Positions 7,931-17,553 of a stretch of 64,000 bases of DNA are shown here, one piece after another. The notes beneath the pieces were generated by a model, which saw nothing but the letters and a program-made list of their open reading frames with translations, did not search any database and was not told the origin of the DNA. Each line of letters begins with the position of its first letter. Position 1 is the stretch's first letter. The translations under genes were made by a program, and so were the position numbers. Origin of the DNA: Sulfurimonas sp. (GTDB lineage: Bacteria; Campylobacterota; Campylobacteria; Campylobacterales; Sulfurimonadaceae). Location: positions 248,001-312,000 of the forward strand of contig NZ_JAPHUF010000007.1 in assembly GCF_026196735.1 (NCBI RefSeq). Direction: 5' to 3'.

Positions 7931-10300
7931 TTACAACTCCACAACTCTTTCAAACATCTCTTTTATCTCCATCTCATGAGATATGATAAATATCTGTCGG
8001 TACTGCTCTTTGATGGTATGAAAAGCTTCTAGTATTTCCATACGGCGGCTCTCGTCCTGACTTCCGAAAACTTCATCAAAAGCCAAGAAGCCTATAGAGC
8101 TTGCTCCGTTTAGTTCTGTGAGTGTTTTTGAGATGGCGATTCTTAAAACAAGGTTTGCCAAGTCTATCTCTCCGCCTGAAAATCTCTCTATCGGGTACTT
8201 TTTGCCCTCATCGTATATGAAGAAATCAAAGTCGTTGCTTACCTCTATGTGTTGGTATTTGCCTTTTGTTATTTGTGAGTACATGTCAGAGGCAATGCTA
8301 GAAATGCGCGGTGCAACTTTTGCGTTTAGTTTTGTTTTAAACTCGGCTAGACTTGTCTTGATTTTCTCATAGTCGACAAGGTCAGCTTTTTTAGATTGGA
8401 CTTTTTTTAGTTGGGCTTCGTTGTTCTCAAGAGCATTTTGTATTGTTTTTATTTCGCCGTCAATCTTTGCTATTTGGACTTTTATCTCATTTATAAATGC
8501 TGTTTTTAACTCTATGGTTTTGAGTATGCTCTCATGTTCTTCAAGCAGATGCTTATGCTTCACATCATCGTAAACTACAGCTTTAAACTCAGCTTCTTTC
8601 TTTTTACATGTAAGAGCTAACTGTTCTATTTTTATAGTCACTTTTACCAGGTCAGCTTTTACGAGTACCACTCTTTTTAGCTCTGTTTCAAGGCTTAGTA
8701 CATGTTTATATTTTGGCTCTATCTCTTTTATAGAGTTTTTCACTTTGACATGTAGCTTTTCATCGTAGTTGTATTGCTCGAATTTTTTTAGCTCTTCTTT
8801 GTTTTTTAGACCTTTTTGCTCAACTATTTTAAAGTGATCTTTTTCTTTTTTCAAGACAGAAAGTTTGCTCTGTATAATGCTTATATTTTTACTAAGCTCC
8901 AAAAACTCTTTATCTTTTGCTTTTTTATCCGCTTCAAATGCCGCTTTTTGAGTCTTGACATTTTCAAGCTGCTTTTTATATTCGTCTATCTTTTTTTTAT
9001 GAGTGTTGTTTACAACTTCCACAAGAGAGTTGATGACATTGTCATACTCATCTAAAAGAGGTCTTGTACATGTAGGACACTCTGGCTCACTTCCAAGCTC
9101 TTTTAATTTTGCTATTTTTTGGTTTGTGATGTCTATCTGTTTTTGCTCGTGCGCCATCTCAGTTTTTAGTTCGTTTTCAATGGTGTGTTTTGTACTTATG
9201 GTGTCTTGAAGTGCAGCAATACTTATCTCTAAGTTTTTTGCATTTACCAAATATTCATCGTACGAAACACAAGCTTTCTCAAGGGAAGTGATGTCTGATT
9301 TGCTTTTTGTGTACTGGTCTCGCAGACTTGCTTGCTCTTTTTGCAGTCCCTCTTTTTTGAGCTGGAACTCTCTTAGTTTATCTTGCTCTTTTAGCTGCTC
9401 TTGCAAGTTTGCATACTCTGTTTTTACATTTGCAAATTTGCTTAGTTCATCTTGCTTGTGTTCTAGTTCATGAAGCTCGGCTGAGAGTTTTACCTGGTTC
9501 ATGATTTCTAAGCTTTTAGAGTTTTTTGCAAGTTCAAGTTCTGAAAATAGTTTTTGTTTCTGCTCTTTGGTTTTAGCAAATACCTCTAGCTCTTTTTTTA
9601 TACTCTGCTCTCTGGTTTTTATATGCTCTAGCTCTTCACTTTTACTCAGCACCTCTTTTTGCTCGGCCTCTTTGGCAGACTCATTGATTTGTATCTGCTC
9701 TTGTTTTGTTTTGACATCTTCGTCACTTAAAAGCACTTCTGCAAATGCGTTTATCTCTCGCTTGATTTCACGGCTCTTTTCTACAAGCTCTTTTTCTATA
9801 AAATCTATCTTCTGAAGTCCTAGAAGTTTTCGTATCATCCTCTTTCTGTCTTCATTTTTTAGAGAGCTTAGGCTTGTCAGCTCTTTTTGAGAAGCAAATA
9901 GCGTATGCATAAAAGCTTCTTTGCTCATTTTTGTGAGGTTTACTATGGCAGAAGTGACTTCTTTTGCTCCTGTAGTAGTTAAGTCGCCATTTTTATAAAA
10001 CTTTGCGTTTGCACTCATAGCTTTACCACGAAATTCTCTGATGACTTTATACTCAGTACCTTCAAACTCAAACTCAAGTTCTACGACAACAGCGTCTTTT
10101 GTACTTGCATTTGAGTTTCTGATAAGTTCTTTGTTTCCTCTATCTTTAAACTCTCCATAAAGGGCAAAAAGTATAGCTTCAAATATGGTAGATTTTCCGC
10201 TTCCGTTTTTGCCAATGATTCCTATCAAGCCTTCACCAAATTCTATTGTCTTAGAGATGTACTTTTTAAAGTTTTCAAGTTTAAGTTTACAGAGTATCAT
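7931..10300 (-). CDS. sbcC: SbcC/Rad50-like ATPase of the DNA-end nuclease complex
   Basis: 789 residues. Walker A is GKNGSGKST near residue 31. Two long coiled-coil arms flank a zinc hook, CPTC, near residue 410. The C-terminal lobe has the ABC signature RFSGGEIDLANL and the Walker B region FLAFDEVFGSQDESRR. With SbcD it forms an ATP-driven nuclease that opens hairpins and trims blocked double-strand ends. It is shorter than E. coli SbcC (about 1,050 residues) and closer to Rad50 in length. It overlaps the upstream sbcD-like gene by 14 bases, showing translational coupling. Cytoplasmic, nucleoid associated. Confidence 0.9.
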   Translation of the reverse strand: MILCKLKLENFKKYISKTIEFGEGLIGIIGKNGSGKSTIFEAILFALYGEFKDRGNKELIRNSNASTKDAVVVELEFEFEGTEYKVIREFRGKAMSANAKFYKNGDLTTTGAKEVTSAIVNLTKMSKEAFMHTLFASQKELTSLSSLKNEDRKRMIRKLLGLQKIDFIEKELVEKSREIKREINAFAEVLLSDEDVKTKQEQIQINESAKEAEQKEVLSKSEELEHIKTREQSIKKELEVFAKTKEQKQKLFSELELAKNSKSLEIMNQVKLSAELHELEHKQDELSKFANVKTEYANLQEQLKEQDKLREFQLKKEGLQKEQASLRDQYTKSKSDITSLEKACVSYDEYLVNAKNLEISIAALQDTISTKHTIENELKTEMAHEQKQIDITNQKIAKLKELGSEPECPTCTRPLLDEYDNVINSLVEVVNNTHKKKIDEYKKQLENVKTQKAAFEADKKAKDKEFLELSKNISIIQSKLSVLKKEKDHFKIVEQKGLKNKEELKKFEQYNYDEKLHVKVKNSIKEIEPKYKHVLSLETELKRVVLVKADLVKVTIKIEQLALTCKKKEAEFKAVVYDDVKHKHLLEEHESILKTIELKTAFINEIKVQIAKIDGEIKTIQNALENNEAQLKKVQSKKADLVDYEKIKTSLAEFKTKLNAKVAPRISSIASDMYSQITKGKYQHIEVSNDFDFFIYDEGKKYPIERFSGGEIDLANLVLRIAISKTLTELNGASSIGFLAFDEVFGSQDESRRMEILEAFHTIKEQYRQIFIISHEMEIKEMFERVVEL

Positions 10301-11405
10301 CTGTGACCTCTTCGTACTGTGCGAACAGCTCTTGTACTTTGTCTTTTAGTCTGTCGTATTCTTGGGTTTTAGAGTCTTGTTTTAAATGCTCTAGGAAAAA
10401 CTCTTGCAAAGAAAGAGCTTCCACTCCGTTTACTTCTGCTTCGTTAACACCCTTTTTAAACTCTCTTTTTATACTCACACTCATGGCTTCAGGAAATAGC
10501 TTTTTTATCTCAGAGTTTTGGATGTCTATAGATTGAAGTGCCGTTAGGTGTGTAAGTCTTACTTCTACTATTGCGTCTTTAGTATCAGTGCTGTCTATGT
10601 TTTGTATAGAGTTTTCATAATACTCACAATGTATCTCTTTAAGCACAATTGGGCGTATTTTTATCTCTTTATATTGTACATCCAGCTTGTTTTTTAAATC
10701 GATTAGGACAAAACCTTTTGAGTTTCTTTTGTCGTTTAGTGATGTTCTCTCAGTCGAGCCGCTATAGTAAACATTGGTATGTTTGCCAACATGTCCAAAC
10801 CCATGCCAGTGACCAAGAGCTACATAATCCATCATCTCAAATATATACTCTTTATCTCTTGGATAAACCCACTCTCCAAACTCCTGCATTAGATAGCCCG
10901 CTCCAACAGAGCAGTGCATCATCATGATGTTTTTTTTCTTTTTATCTATGTTTTTTTCGCAAAGTTCTATCTGCTGTAAAGCCTTTGAATCATCGTTCAT
11001 GTGGGGCAGGGTGTGAAATACAACATCGTCAAACAATACCTTTTTATACTCTTGCTTGTAAGATACATGTATGTTTTTAAAGTTTTCAAATATCTTTAAA
11101 ATAGGACTACTTAGGTTTGTTCTGGGAGTTGAATGATTTCCGGCAATGAGAATAAAAGGAATATTTAATTCTTCTATGACTTTAATCTGCTCTAACGCAA
11201 AAGTTATGGCACGGTTTGAGGGGCTTGAGCGGTGAAAGAGGTCGCCCGTGTGTATGATGTAATCAGGTTTTATAATTTTTATCTGCTCAATCACCTGAGA
11301 AAAAGCATCATAAAAGTCCGCTTCTCTTTGGTTGATGTTCTCATCATTTAAGATGTCTAAGTCACTGTATCCAAGATGAGTATCGCTGAAGTGAAGTATT
11401 TTCAA
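10287..11405 (-). CDS. sbcD: SbcD/Mre11-like DNA repair exonuclease
   Basis: Calcineurin-like metallophosphoesterase with all the metal motifs in order: FSDTHLGYSD, HTGDLFHRSSPS, IAGNHSTPR, MMMHCSVG and LGHWHGFGH. It is the nuclease partner of the overlapping SbcC-like gene. The start is placed at a TTG at 11405, because AGGAA lies five bases before it and the phosphoesterase fold begins there (LKILHFSDTH). An ATG at 11456 would add 17 residues with no visible ribosome-binding site. It is the first gene of a three-gene operon. Confidence 0.88.
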   Translation of the reverse strand: MKILHFSDTHLGYSDLDILNDENINQREADFYDAFSQVIEQIKIIKPDYIIHTGDLFHRSSPSNRAITFALEQIKVIEELNIPFILIAGNHSTPRTNLSSPILKIFENFKNIHVSYKQEYKKVLFDDVVFHTLPHMNDDSKALQQIELCEKNIDKKKKNIMMMHCSVGAGYLMQEFGEWVYPRDKEYIFEMMDYVALGHWHGFGHVGKHTNVYYSGSTERTSLNDKRNSKGFVLIDLKNKLDVQYKEIKIRPIVLKEIHCEYYENSIQNIDSTDTKDAIVEVRLTHLTALQSIDIQNSEIKKLFPEAMSVSIKREFKKGVNEAEVNGVEALSLQEFFLEHLKQDSKTQEYDRLKDKVQELFAQYEEVTDDTL

Positions 11406-11527
11406 ATAATTTCCTGATTGTTTCAAATATTTTATCACAAACATCCTATGAAGCAATTAAACCCGAAAATATTGCTTATTTGATGTATGTCAAGTTGTTT
11501 CAAAAAAAGTTTGATAGAATTTCAACT

Positions 11528-11533
11528 TATAAT
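11528..11533 (+). promoter_or_regulatory. Putative -10 box for the pentaheme cytochrome gene
   Basis: TATAAT 20 bases upstream of the ATG at 11553, followed by AAAAGGATT as the ribosome-binding site. No well-spaced -35 is visible. It argues against an in-frame start further upstream. Confidence 0.35.
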
Positions 11534-11552
11534 TATTAAAAGGATTCATTAT

Positions 11553-12656
11553 ATGAAAACACTGCTTTACATTTTAGCCCTCTCTTCAATACTCTTTGCA
11601 AATGCTGATACAGCATCTTGTAAAAAGTGTCACCCGCTTATCGTTGCTGAGTTTGAAACCTCCATGCATAAGAAGTCTTCTATATATGAGGACAAGGTTC
11701 ACAAAGCTGTGTGGGATTTGCATCCGGCAAAAGCTAAAGGCGACTACAAGTGTGCAAAATGTCACACACCAAATGCTACTACGGCAGAAGAAGAGCATGA
11801 AGGTATTACATGTATTAGTTGTCACACAATAATGGATGTAGAAAAACATGCTCAGGCAAACAAAAATGTTTATTTAAAAAAACCTAAAACATTCTTTTCG
11901 GCTGAACCGGGCAGAGAAAGCCAAAAGGTTGAATACAAACAGGTTACTTCATGGTTTGGTATGAACAAGACAACAGTAGGCTCAGCTTATCATGACATAG
12001 ACTACACAAATGAAAAATTTTATAATGGTGAGATGTGTATGGGATGTCATTCTCATAAGCAAAACTCGCATGAATTTTCTGTATGTACTACTGATGAAGC
12101 GGGTGCTAAAGATAAAAAATCAAACTGTATAACTTGTCATATGCCTAAAGTAGATGGAAGTGCTACAACAGTCGTTAAAACTAAACAGCACGCATATCAT
12201 GGTTTTGCAGGCGCAAGAGTAAAACCTGAAATGCTTAGTCAATATGTTGAACTGAATTTCAACAATAAACAAAAGGGTTTTGAGGTCATCATAGATAACA
12301 AAGCACCGCATAACCTTATGACTCACCCTCTAAGAGTGGTTCAGCTTAGAACTGTTTTAGTTAGAGACGCAAAACAGATAGCACTTAAAACACATACTTT
12401 TGTAAAAGTAATAGGTAAAGATGGTAAACCCTCTATGCCTTGGATTGCTACTGAAGTGGTCAAAGACACTATGATAAAAGCAAATGAAAAAAGAGTTGTT
12501 GAGTTTGATGAAACTCTAAAAGCCGGCGATAAGATAGAAGTTAAATTGGGCTTTTTCGTTGTAAATCCTAAGGTTCTCAAAAAACTAAATCTTCAAGATG
12601 ATAAAGAACTAACTAAATTTACAACACTAAAGAGTACACATTTCAATGTAGAGTAG
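11553..12656 (+). CDS. Periplasmic pentaheme c-type cytochrome
   Basis: 367 residues from the ATG at 11553, which has AAAAGGA upstream and begins the signal peptide MKTLLYILALSSILFANA. Five CXXCH heme sites are present in order: CKKCH, CAKCH, CISCH, CMGCH and CITCH. All lie in the first 210 residues, and a beta-rich heme-free half follows. The layout resembles cytochrome c554-type multiheme electron carriers. It should be exported by Sec and heme-loaded in the periplasm, passing electrons to or from an unidentified partner. The gene stands alone, and its stop lies inside a perfect palindrome that probably terminates transcription. Confidence 0.85.
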   Translation: MKTLLYILALSSILFANADTASCKKCHPLIVAEFETSMHKKSSIYEDKVHKAVWDLHPAKAKGDYKCAKCHTPNATTAEEEHEGITCISCHTIMDVEKHAQANKNVYLKKPKTFFSAEPGRESQKVEYKQVTSWFGMNKTTVGSAYHDIDYTNEKFYNGEMCMGCHSHKQNSHEFSVCTTDEAGAKDKKSNCITCHMPKVDGSATTVVKTKQHAYHGFAGARVKPEMLSQYVELNFNNKQKGFEVIIDNKAPHNLMTHPLRVVQLRTVLVRDAKQIALKTHTFVKVIGKDGKPSMPWIATEVVKDTMIKANEKRVVEFDETLKAGDKIEVKLGFFVVNPKVLKKLNLQDDKELTKFTTLKSTHFNVE

Positions 12657-12670
12657 CAATTGCTACTCTA
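12649..12670. terminator. Bidirectional terminator between cytochrome and glmU
   Basis: A perfect 22-base palindrome (arm TAGAGTAGCAA) overlaps the cytochrome stop codon and lies 10 bases from the convergent glmU stop. It is A-rich on the right and T-containing in the opposite direction, so it could serve both genes. Confidence 0.65.
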
Positions 12671-12680
12671 AAAACTAATG

Positions 12681-13985
12681 CTATTTTTTACTAAAAAACT
12701 TGTAATAAAAATCTTTTATAGTTTTAAATTTAGCTGTGCTTACGGCCAAAGAACCGCTCTCAATCTTGCCGCTTCTAACAGTCGTACCTGCTGCAATCAT
12801 GACATCATCTTCTAATGTGATTGGTGCGATTAGCTGAGAGTCACTCCCTACAAAAACATTTTTGCCTATGATTGTTTTGTGTTTTTTTATGCCGTCATAG
12901 TTACATGTTATTACACCTGCACCTATGTTTGTTCCCTCATCGACCTGAGCATCACCTATATAGCTTAAATGTCCGGCTTTTACACCTTTAAGAGATGATT
13001 TTTTAACTTCTACAAAATTACCTATATGAGTGTCCTCTATGTATGAAGCGGGGCGAAGATGCGCCATCGGGCCAACATCAGAATTTTTAACGATGGAATC
13101 TTCTATGACACTTCCGGCTTTGACATGTGAGTTTACAATGAGGCTATTTCCTGTTATACGACAGCCGTTTTCAACTATACATTCACCCTCAAAAGTAACA
13201 CCTTCTTCGATGTAAATTGTTGAAGGAAGCTGCATGATTACGCCTTCATTCATCAACTTTGTTTTTATTTTGTCTTGCATAATAATTTCTGAATCAGAGA
13301 GGTCTTTTTTAGAATTTACACCTTTGAAAGTGTGCTCGTCAACTAAAAGAGGAGAGATTCTTAACCTATCAGCTCGCGCCATTGATATAACATCAGTCAG
13401 GTAGTATTCCTTTTGTTCATTATCATTGCTAAGTAGAGGAATATATTTTTCTATGACAGCCTTTGAAAAAGCATAAATACCTGCATTTACTGTTGTTATC
13501 TTTATCTCATCCAATGATGCGTCTTTTTGTTCTACTATTTTTTGTACCTGTCCATTTTCTATTACAACACGACCATAGCCATCTGGATTTTGCAAATCAA
13601 ATACAGACATGACAATATCAGAGGTACTATCTAAAAATCCCTCTAAAGCTTGGGCTGTAATAAGAGGCATGTCACCATTTAAAACTAAGATTTTTTCATG
13701 TTTTATAGAGACATTTTTCATAGCCCCGCCGGTCCCAGGAAAGTTTTTAGCATCTTGAACAACAAAGTTTATATTGTTAAAAAAAGAGCTTATCTGCTCT
13801 ATAACAGCTTCTTTTTGATGAGCAACAACCACAGTTATATCATCACTGATTTCAAGAGAAGATTTTATAATATGATACAGCATAGGCTTACCGCTTATAG
13901 TATGCAAGACCTTTGCTTTTGGAGACTTCATTCGACTGCCTTGACCTGCGGCTAAAATTACTATACTTATTTTATCATTGTTCAT
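12681..13985 (-). CDS. glmU: Bifunctional UDP-GlcNAc pyrophosphorylase/glucosamine-1-phosphate acetyltransferase
   Basis: Makes UDP-N-acetylglucosamine for peptidoglycan and surface glycans in two steps, acetyl transfer and then uridylyl transfer. The N-terminal nucleotidyltransferase has [19 protein letters not shown] at residues 10-28 and LNGDMPL near residue 100. The C-terminal half (from about residue 240) is a left-handed beta helix of hexapeptide repeats, with [12 protein letters not shown] and [12 protein letters not shown] near the acetyltransferase active site. 434 residues is a normal epsilonproteobacterial length. It is transcribed alone, divergent from the stator genes. Confidence 0.95.
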   Translation of the reverse strand: MNNDKISIVILAAGQGSRMKSPKAKVLHTISGKPMLYHIIKSSLEISDDITVVVAHQKEAVIEQISSFFNNINFVVQDAKNFPGTGGAMKNVSIKHEKILVLNGDMPLITAQALEGFLDSTSDIVMSVFDLQNPDGYGRVVIENGQVQKIVEQKDASLDEIKITTVNAGIYAFSKAVIEKYIPLLSNDNEQKEYYLTDVISMARADRLRISPLLVDEHTFKGVNSKKDLSDSEIIMQDKIKTKLMNEGVIMQLPSTIYIEEGVTFEGECIVENGCRITGNSLIVNSHVKAGSVIEDSIVKNSDVGPMAHLRPASYIEDTHIGNFVEVKKSSLKGVKAGHLSYIGDAQVDEGTNIGAGVITCNYDGIKKHKTIIGKNVFVGSDSQLIAPITLEDDVMIAAGTTVRSGKIESGSLAVSTAKFKTIKDFYYKFFSKK

Positions 13986-14129
13986 AAATTACTCGTTAAG
14001 TTAAATTACTCAAATTATACCCTTTTAGAGGTTATATTTAAAATAAAACTTATAAAAATTAACTTTTAGTGTTGGGGCTAATATTTTTTGTGGTATTATA
14101 AGCGTAATATTTTGTTATAAGGTATTTGA

Positions 14130-14894
14130 ATGGATTTAGGTACGGTTATTGGTATTGTTTTCATCTTAGCGCTTCTTGCAGGTGCTATGAGTATGGGTGT
14201 TGGAGTTGGTGCATATATCGATATTCCTTCTGTTTTAATTGTTATCGGTGGTAGTATTGGCGCATTGATGATTTCATTTAAGCCAGAACAGATGAAAAAT
14301 TTTACAAAAATATTTATGATTGCTATTAAGCCTCCCACAGATGATAAAGCTGAACTTATTAAGAAGCTTGTAGGTTTCGCAACAAAGGCAAGAAAAGACG
14401 GTATATTGGCACTTGAGAGTGAAGTAAATGAGGAAGAAAACGAATTTTTAAAAAAAGGTCTGTCAATGGCAATTGATGGAAATGAACCTGATAATATACG
14501 AGACCTTTTAGAGATTGAGATGGAACAAACATATACGCGACATAAAGTAAATGGCTCAATATTTTCTCAGTGGGCAGCACTTGCAGGAGCGATGGGTATG
14601 GTTGGTACACTTATCGGTCTTGTTGCAATGCTTTTAAATATGGCTGATCCATCTGCAATTGGTCCATCTATGGCAGTTGCCTTACTTACTACGATGTATG
14701 GTGCTATTATCGGTAATGTTGTCGGTACGCCTATTGCAATCATATTGGGCATCAGAAACGATGATGAGACATTAGTAAAACAGCTTATTCTTACTGGAAT
14801 TATGTCAATACAATCAGGAGATGCACCAAGGGCACTAGAAGCGAAACTTCTTAGTTTCTTAGAACCAAAAGAACGCGTGAGTCAATTTAACTAA
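14130..14894 (+). CDS. motA: Flagellar stator protein MotA (PomA-like)
   Basis: Inner-membrane stator subunit that forms the ion channel around MotB and pushes on the rotor. 254 residues with four hydrophobic segments and a cytoplasmic loop. The C-terminal pair GAMGMVGTLIGLVAML and AVALLTTMYGAI closely resembles sodium-type PomA, including the threonine pair near its ion path, and the start MDLGTVIG also resembles PomA. So Na+ coupling is likely but inferred. Its stop overlaps the motB start by one base, and fliP follows, forming a motA-motB-fliP operon. Confidence 0.93.
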   Translation: MDLGTVIGIVFILALLAGAMSMGVGVGAYIDIPSVLIVIGGSIGALMISFKPEQMKNFTKIFMIAIKPPTDDKAELIKKLVGFATKARKDGILALESEVNEEENEFLKKGLSMAIDGNEPDNIRDLLEIEMEQTYTRHKVNGSIFSQWAALAGAMGMVGTLIGLVAMLLNMADPSAIGPSMAVALLTTMYGAIIGNVVGTPIAIILGIRNDDETLVKQLILTGIMSIQSGDAPRALEAKLLSFLEPKERVSQFN

Positions 14895-15673
14895 TGGCTA
14901 AAAAAACAAAATGTCCAGAATGTGAGAGATGTCTCCCCGGTTGGCTAGCGGCCTTTGGAGACTTGATGTCTCTTTTGTTATGTTTCTTTGTTCTTCTTTT
15001 ATCCATGTCCACAATGGATGCCAAGAAAATTTCAGAAGCTATCGGTTCACTCTCGGGTGCGATGAGCGTACTAGAAGGCGGTATAAAAACTGAAGTTTCA
15101 AAACGACGCATACAAGAGTCAACACCTATAGAGTCAAGAGATGAAACTTCTGAGCAGGTAAATAGAGTCCAAGCAGCTGTTGGAGATGCAAATGAGCTTA
15201 TGGAAAAGGGTAAAGGACCTGCTATAACTATTGAAGAAGCACAAGAAGGCTTTGTCATTGAATTGCCCGCAGCACTACTTTTTAAAGCCGGAAGTGCAAA
15301 AATCTACAATAGTGATGCTTTGCTGTTTTTGAAAAGAATAGCTTTGATTATTGATGAACTCCCCAATAGTACTAAAGTAAGTGCGCGAGGGCATACAGAC
15401 AATCAAGGTCCAGGAGCGGATAGTATCTATAAAGATAATTGGGAGCTATCATCTGCTAGAGCAATATCAGTAGTACAAGAGTTGCTTCTTAATGGAGTAG
15501 ACCCCAAACGAATTAGTGCTTCAGGATATTCTGAGTTCTCTCCAAAAGCTACAAATGCTACAAAAACAGGTAGAGAAAAAAACCGTAGAGTTGAATTACA
15601 CTTTTTTGGCTCAGAGGAAGATACTAAAGCAAAAGTGCAAAAATCTGTTTTAGACAAGGCAGTAACTAAGTAA
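14894..15673 (+). CDS. motB: Flagellar stator protein MotB (PomB-like)
   Basis: 259 residues with one transmembrane helix near the N-terminus (FGDLMSLLLCFFVLLLSMS). It contains the essential ion-carrying Asp23, and the preceding CPEC segment resembles PomB. The C-terminal OmpA-like domain (ARGHTDNQGPG, then LSSARAISVVQELL and NRRVELHF) anchors the stator to peptidoglycan in the periplasm. It overlaps motA and fliP by one base at each end, so translation is coupled. Confidence 0.93.
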   Translation: MAKKTKCPECERCLPGWLAAFGDLMSLLLCFFVLLLSMSTMDAKKISEAIGSLSGAMSVLEGGIKTEVSKRRIQESTPIESRDETSEQVNRVQAAVGDANELMEKGKGPAITIEEAQEGFVIELPAALLFKAGSAKIYNSDALLFLKRIALIIDELPNSTKVSARGHTDNQGPGADSIYKDNWELSSARAISVVQELLLNGVDPKRISASGYSEFSPKATNATKTGREKNRRVELHFFGSEEDTKAKVQKSVLDKAVTK

Positions 15674-16407
15674 TGATAAGAGCATTTCTATTAGTTCTTG
15701 GTTTGGTCTCTTTTTTAGGGGCTGAAGTTGTACAAGTTCCAACTATGAACTTTGAACTAGCAGCTCCTTCTTCTCCACAGCAGCTTGTTAGCTCATTAAA
15801 TGTTTTAGTTCTTTTAACACTACTGTTTTTGGCACCAAGCATGGTACTGGTTATGACTACTTTTACAAGATTCGTCATCGTCTTTGGTTTTTTAAGACAA
15901 GCTCTTGGTACTCAGCAAGTTCCTCCAACTCAACTTTTAGTTATGCTTGGAATGGTTTTAACATTTTTTGTGATGGAACCGGTTGGTACAAAGGCCTATG
16001 AGATGGGAATTAAACCATACATAGAAGAGAAGATAGGCTACGAAGAGGCTTTTGATAAAACAACTCTGCCATTTAAGAATTTTATGATCAGAAACACAAG
16101 AGAAAAAGACTTAGCACTATTTTTGAGAATTAGAAATATGGAAAATCCAAAAACAGTCGAAGAAGTGCCTTTATCTATAATTATTCCATCATTTGTAATA
16201 AGCGAGCTTAAAACTGCTTTTGAGATAGGTTTTTTATTATTTTTGCCATTTTTAGTCATAGATATGGTCGTTGCATCTATCCTTATGTCTATGGGTATGA
16301 TGATGCTACCGCCTGTTATGATAGCGCTGCCCTTTAAAATACTGGTATTTGTTCTCATAGATGGATGGAATTTGCTTATCGGCAATCTGATTTCTTCAAT
16401 AAAGTAG
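15673..16407 (+). CDS. fliP: Flagellar type III export apparatus protein FliP
   Basis: 244 residues. A signal-like N-terminus (MIRAFLLVLGLVSFLGAEVV) is followed by the conserved MVLVMTTFTRFVIVFGFLRQALGTQ block and a C-terminal pair of membrane segments (DMVVASILMSMGMMMLPPVM, ALPFKILVFVLIDGW). FliP builds the core pore of the flagellar export gate with FliQ and FliR in the inner membrane. It overlaps the motB stop by one base, an arrangement that ties stator and export genes together. Confidence 0.95.
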   Translation: MIRAFLLVLGLVSFLGAEVVQVPTMNFELAAPSSPQQLVSSLNVLVLLTLLFLAPSMVLVMTTFTRFVIVFGFLRQALGTQQVPPTQLLVMLGMVLTFFVMEPVGTKAYEMGIKPYIEEKIGYEEAFDKTTLPFKNFMIRNTREKDLALFLRIRNMENPKTVEEVPLSIIIPSFVISELKTAFEIGFLLFLPFLVIDMVVASILMSMGMMMLPPVMIALPFKILVFVLIDGWNLLIGNLISSIK

Positions 16408-16416
16408 AGCGATATT

Positions 16417-17553
16417 ATGGATTGTAAACATTTTGGAGAGTGCGGCGCTTGTAGAATCTATGAAAATGGTTACGAGTACCAACTAAATCAAAAATTAGAA
16501 CTAAATATAGAGAGATTTAAGCCATTTTATAGCGGTAAAATATCTGTGTATGAATCACCAGAGCAAAACTACCGTTCAAGAAGCGAGTTTAAGATCTGGC
16601 ATGCGAAGTGCCTCGATACTGGTAATGGCGATATTATGCGGTATGCTATGAATCATATTGATAAAAAAGGCGTTGTATTTATAGATGAGTGTCCTCAAGT
16701 AAGTGAATCTATATCTCTTTTAATGCCAAAACTTTTACAATCAATAACTGAAAAAAAAATGGGTTTTAAGCTATTTGGCGCTGACTTTTTAAGTTCAAGC
16801 AGTGGTGAGATAGTTGTTTCACTTCTTTATCATAGAAAACTAGATGAAGAGTGGCAAGCTAAAGCTGCTGACATTGCTGGTGAACTCGGTATTTATATTA
16901 TTGGGCGTTCTCGCAAGCAAAAAGTTGTAATAGGGCAGGACTATATTACGGAGTCATTAAAAATAAATGATGAAATATATAAGTTTAAGTACATAGAAAA
17001 TAGTTTTACACAGCCAAACTCCAAAGTCAATGAGCAGATGATATCATGGGCTTTAAATAATTCTAATGATGGCGGAGACTTGCTAGAGCTTTATTGTGGT
17101 GCCGGAAACTTTACTATACCATTTGCAAAAAAGTTTGACAAAGTATTGGCAACAGAAATTTCAAAATCATCAATAAATGCGGCAAAAGCTAACATGATTT
17201 TAAATGATGTTCACAATATCGAGTTTGTTAGAATGAGTGTGGAAGAGTTTGTTCAAGCTTTAGACGGTGTTAGAGAGTTTAGAAGAATGAATGATATAAA
17301 TATAAACTCATATGACATAAAAAGTATCTTTGTCGATCCTCCAAGAAGCGGTATGGATGAAGCTTCATGCAAGTTTTCATCAAGATATGATAATATACTT
17401 TATATATCGTGCAATCCAGAAACCTTGGCAAGAGACTTAGCAATATTGTCTAAAACTCATGTAGTTGAAAATATGGCTCTGTTTGATCAGTTTCCATACA
17501 CTCATCATGTTGAGATGGGTGTTAAACTAGTTAAAAAAGGTAGTGATAAATGA
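16417..17553 (+). CDS. trmA: tRNA (uracil-5-)-methyltransferase
   Basis: Forms 5-methyluridine (ribothymidine) at position 54 of tRNA using S-adenosylmethionine. 378 residues. It has the SAM-binding motif LYCGAGNFTIPFA near residue 228, the DPPRSGMD motif near 308, and the nucleophilic cysteine in ISCNPETLARDL near 330. The N-terminus has a CKHFGECGAC cluster reminiscent of the iron-sulfur site of the related RumA/RlmD enzymes, so the exact uracil target could differ. It lies nine bases after fliP; its TGA overlaps the next gene's ATG. Confidence 0.88.
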   Translation: MDCKHFGECGACRIYENGYEYQLNQKLELNIERFKPFYSGKISVYESPEQNYRSRSEFKIWHAKCLDTGNGDIMRYAMNHIDKKGVVFIDECPQVSESISLLMPKLLQSITEKKMGFKLFGADFLSSSSGEIVVSLLYHRKLDEEWQAKAADIAGELGIYIIGRSRKQKVVIGQDYITESLKINDEIYKFKYIENSFTQPNSKVNEQMISWALNNSNDGGDLLELYCGAGNFTIPFAKKFDKVLATEISKSSINAAKANMILNDVHNIEFVRMSVEEFVQALDGVREFRRMNDININSYDIKSIFVDPPRSGMDEASCKFSSRYDNILYISCNPETLARDLAILSKTHVVENMALFDQFPYTHHVEMGVKLVKKGSDK

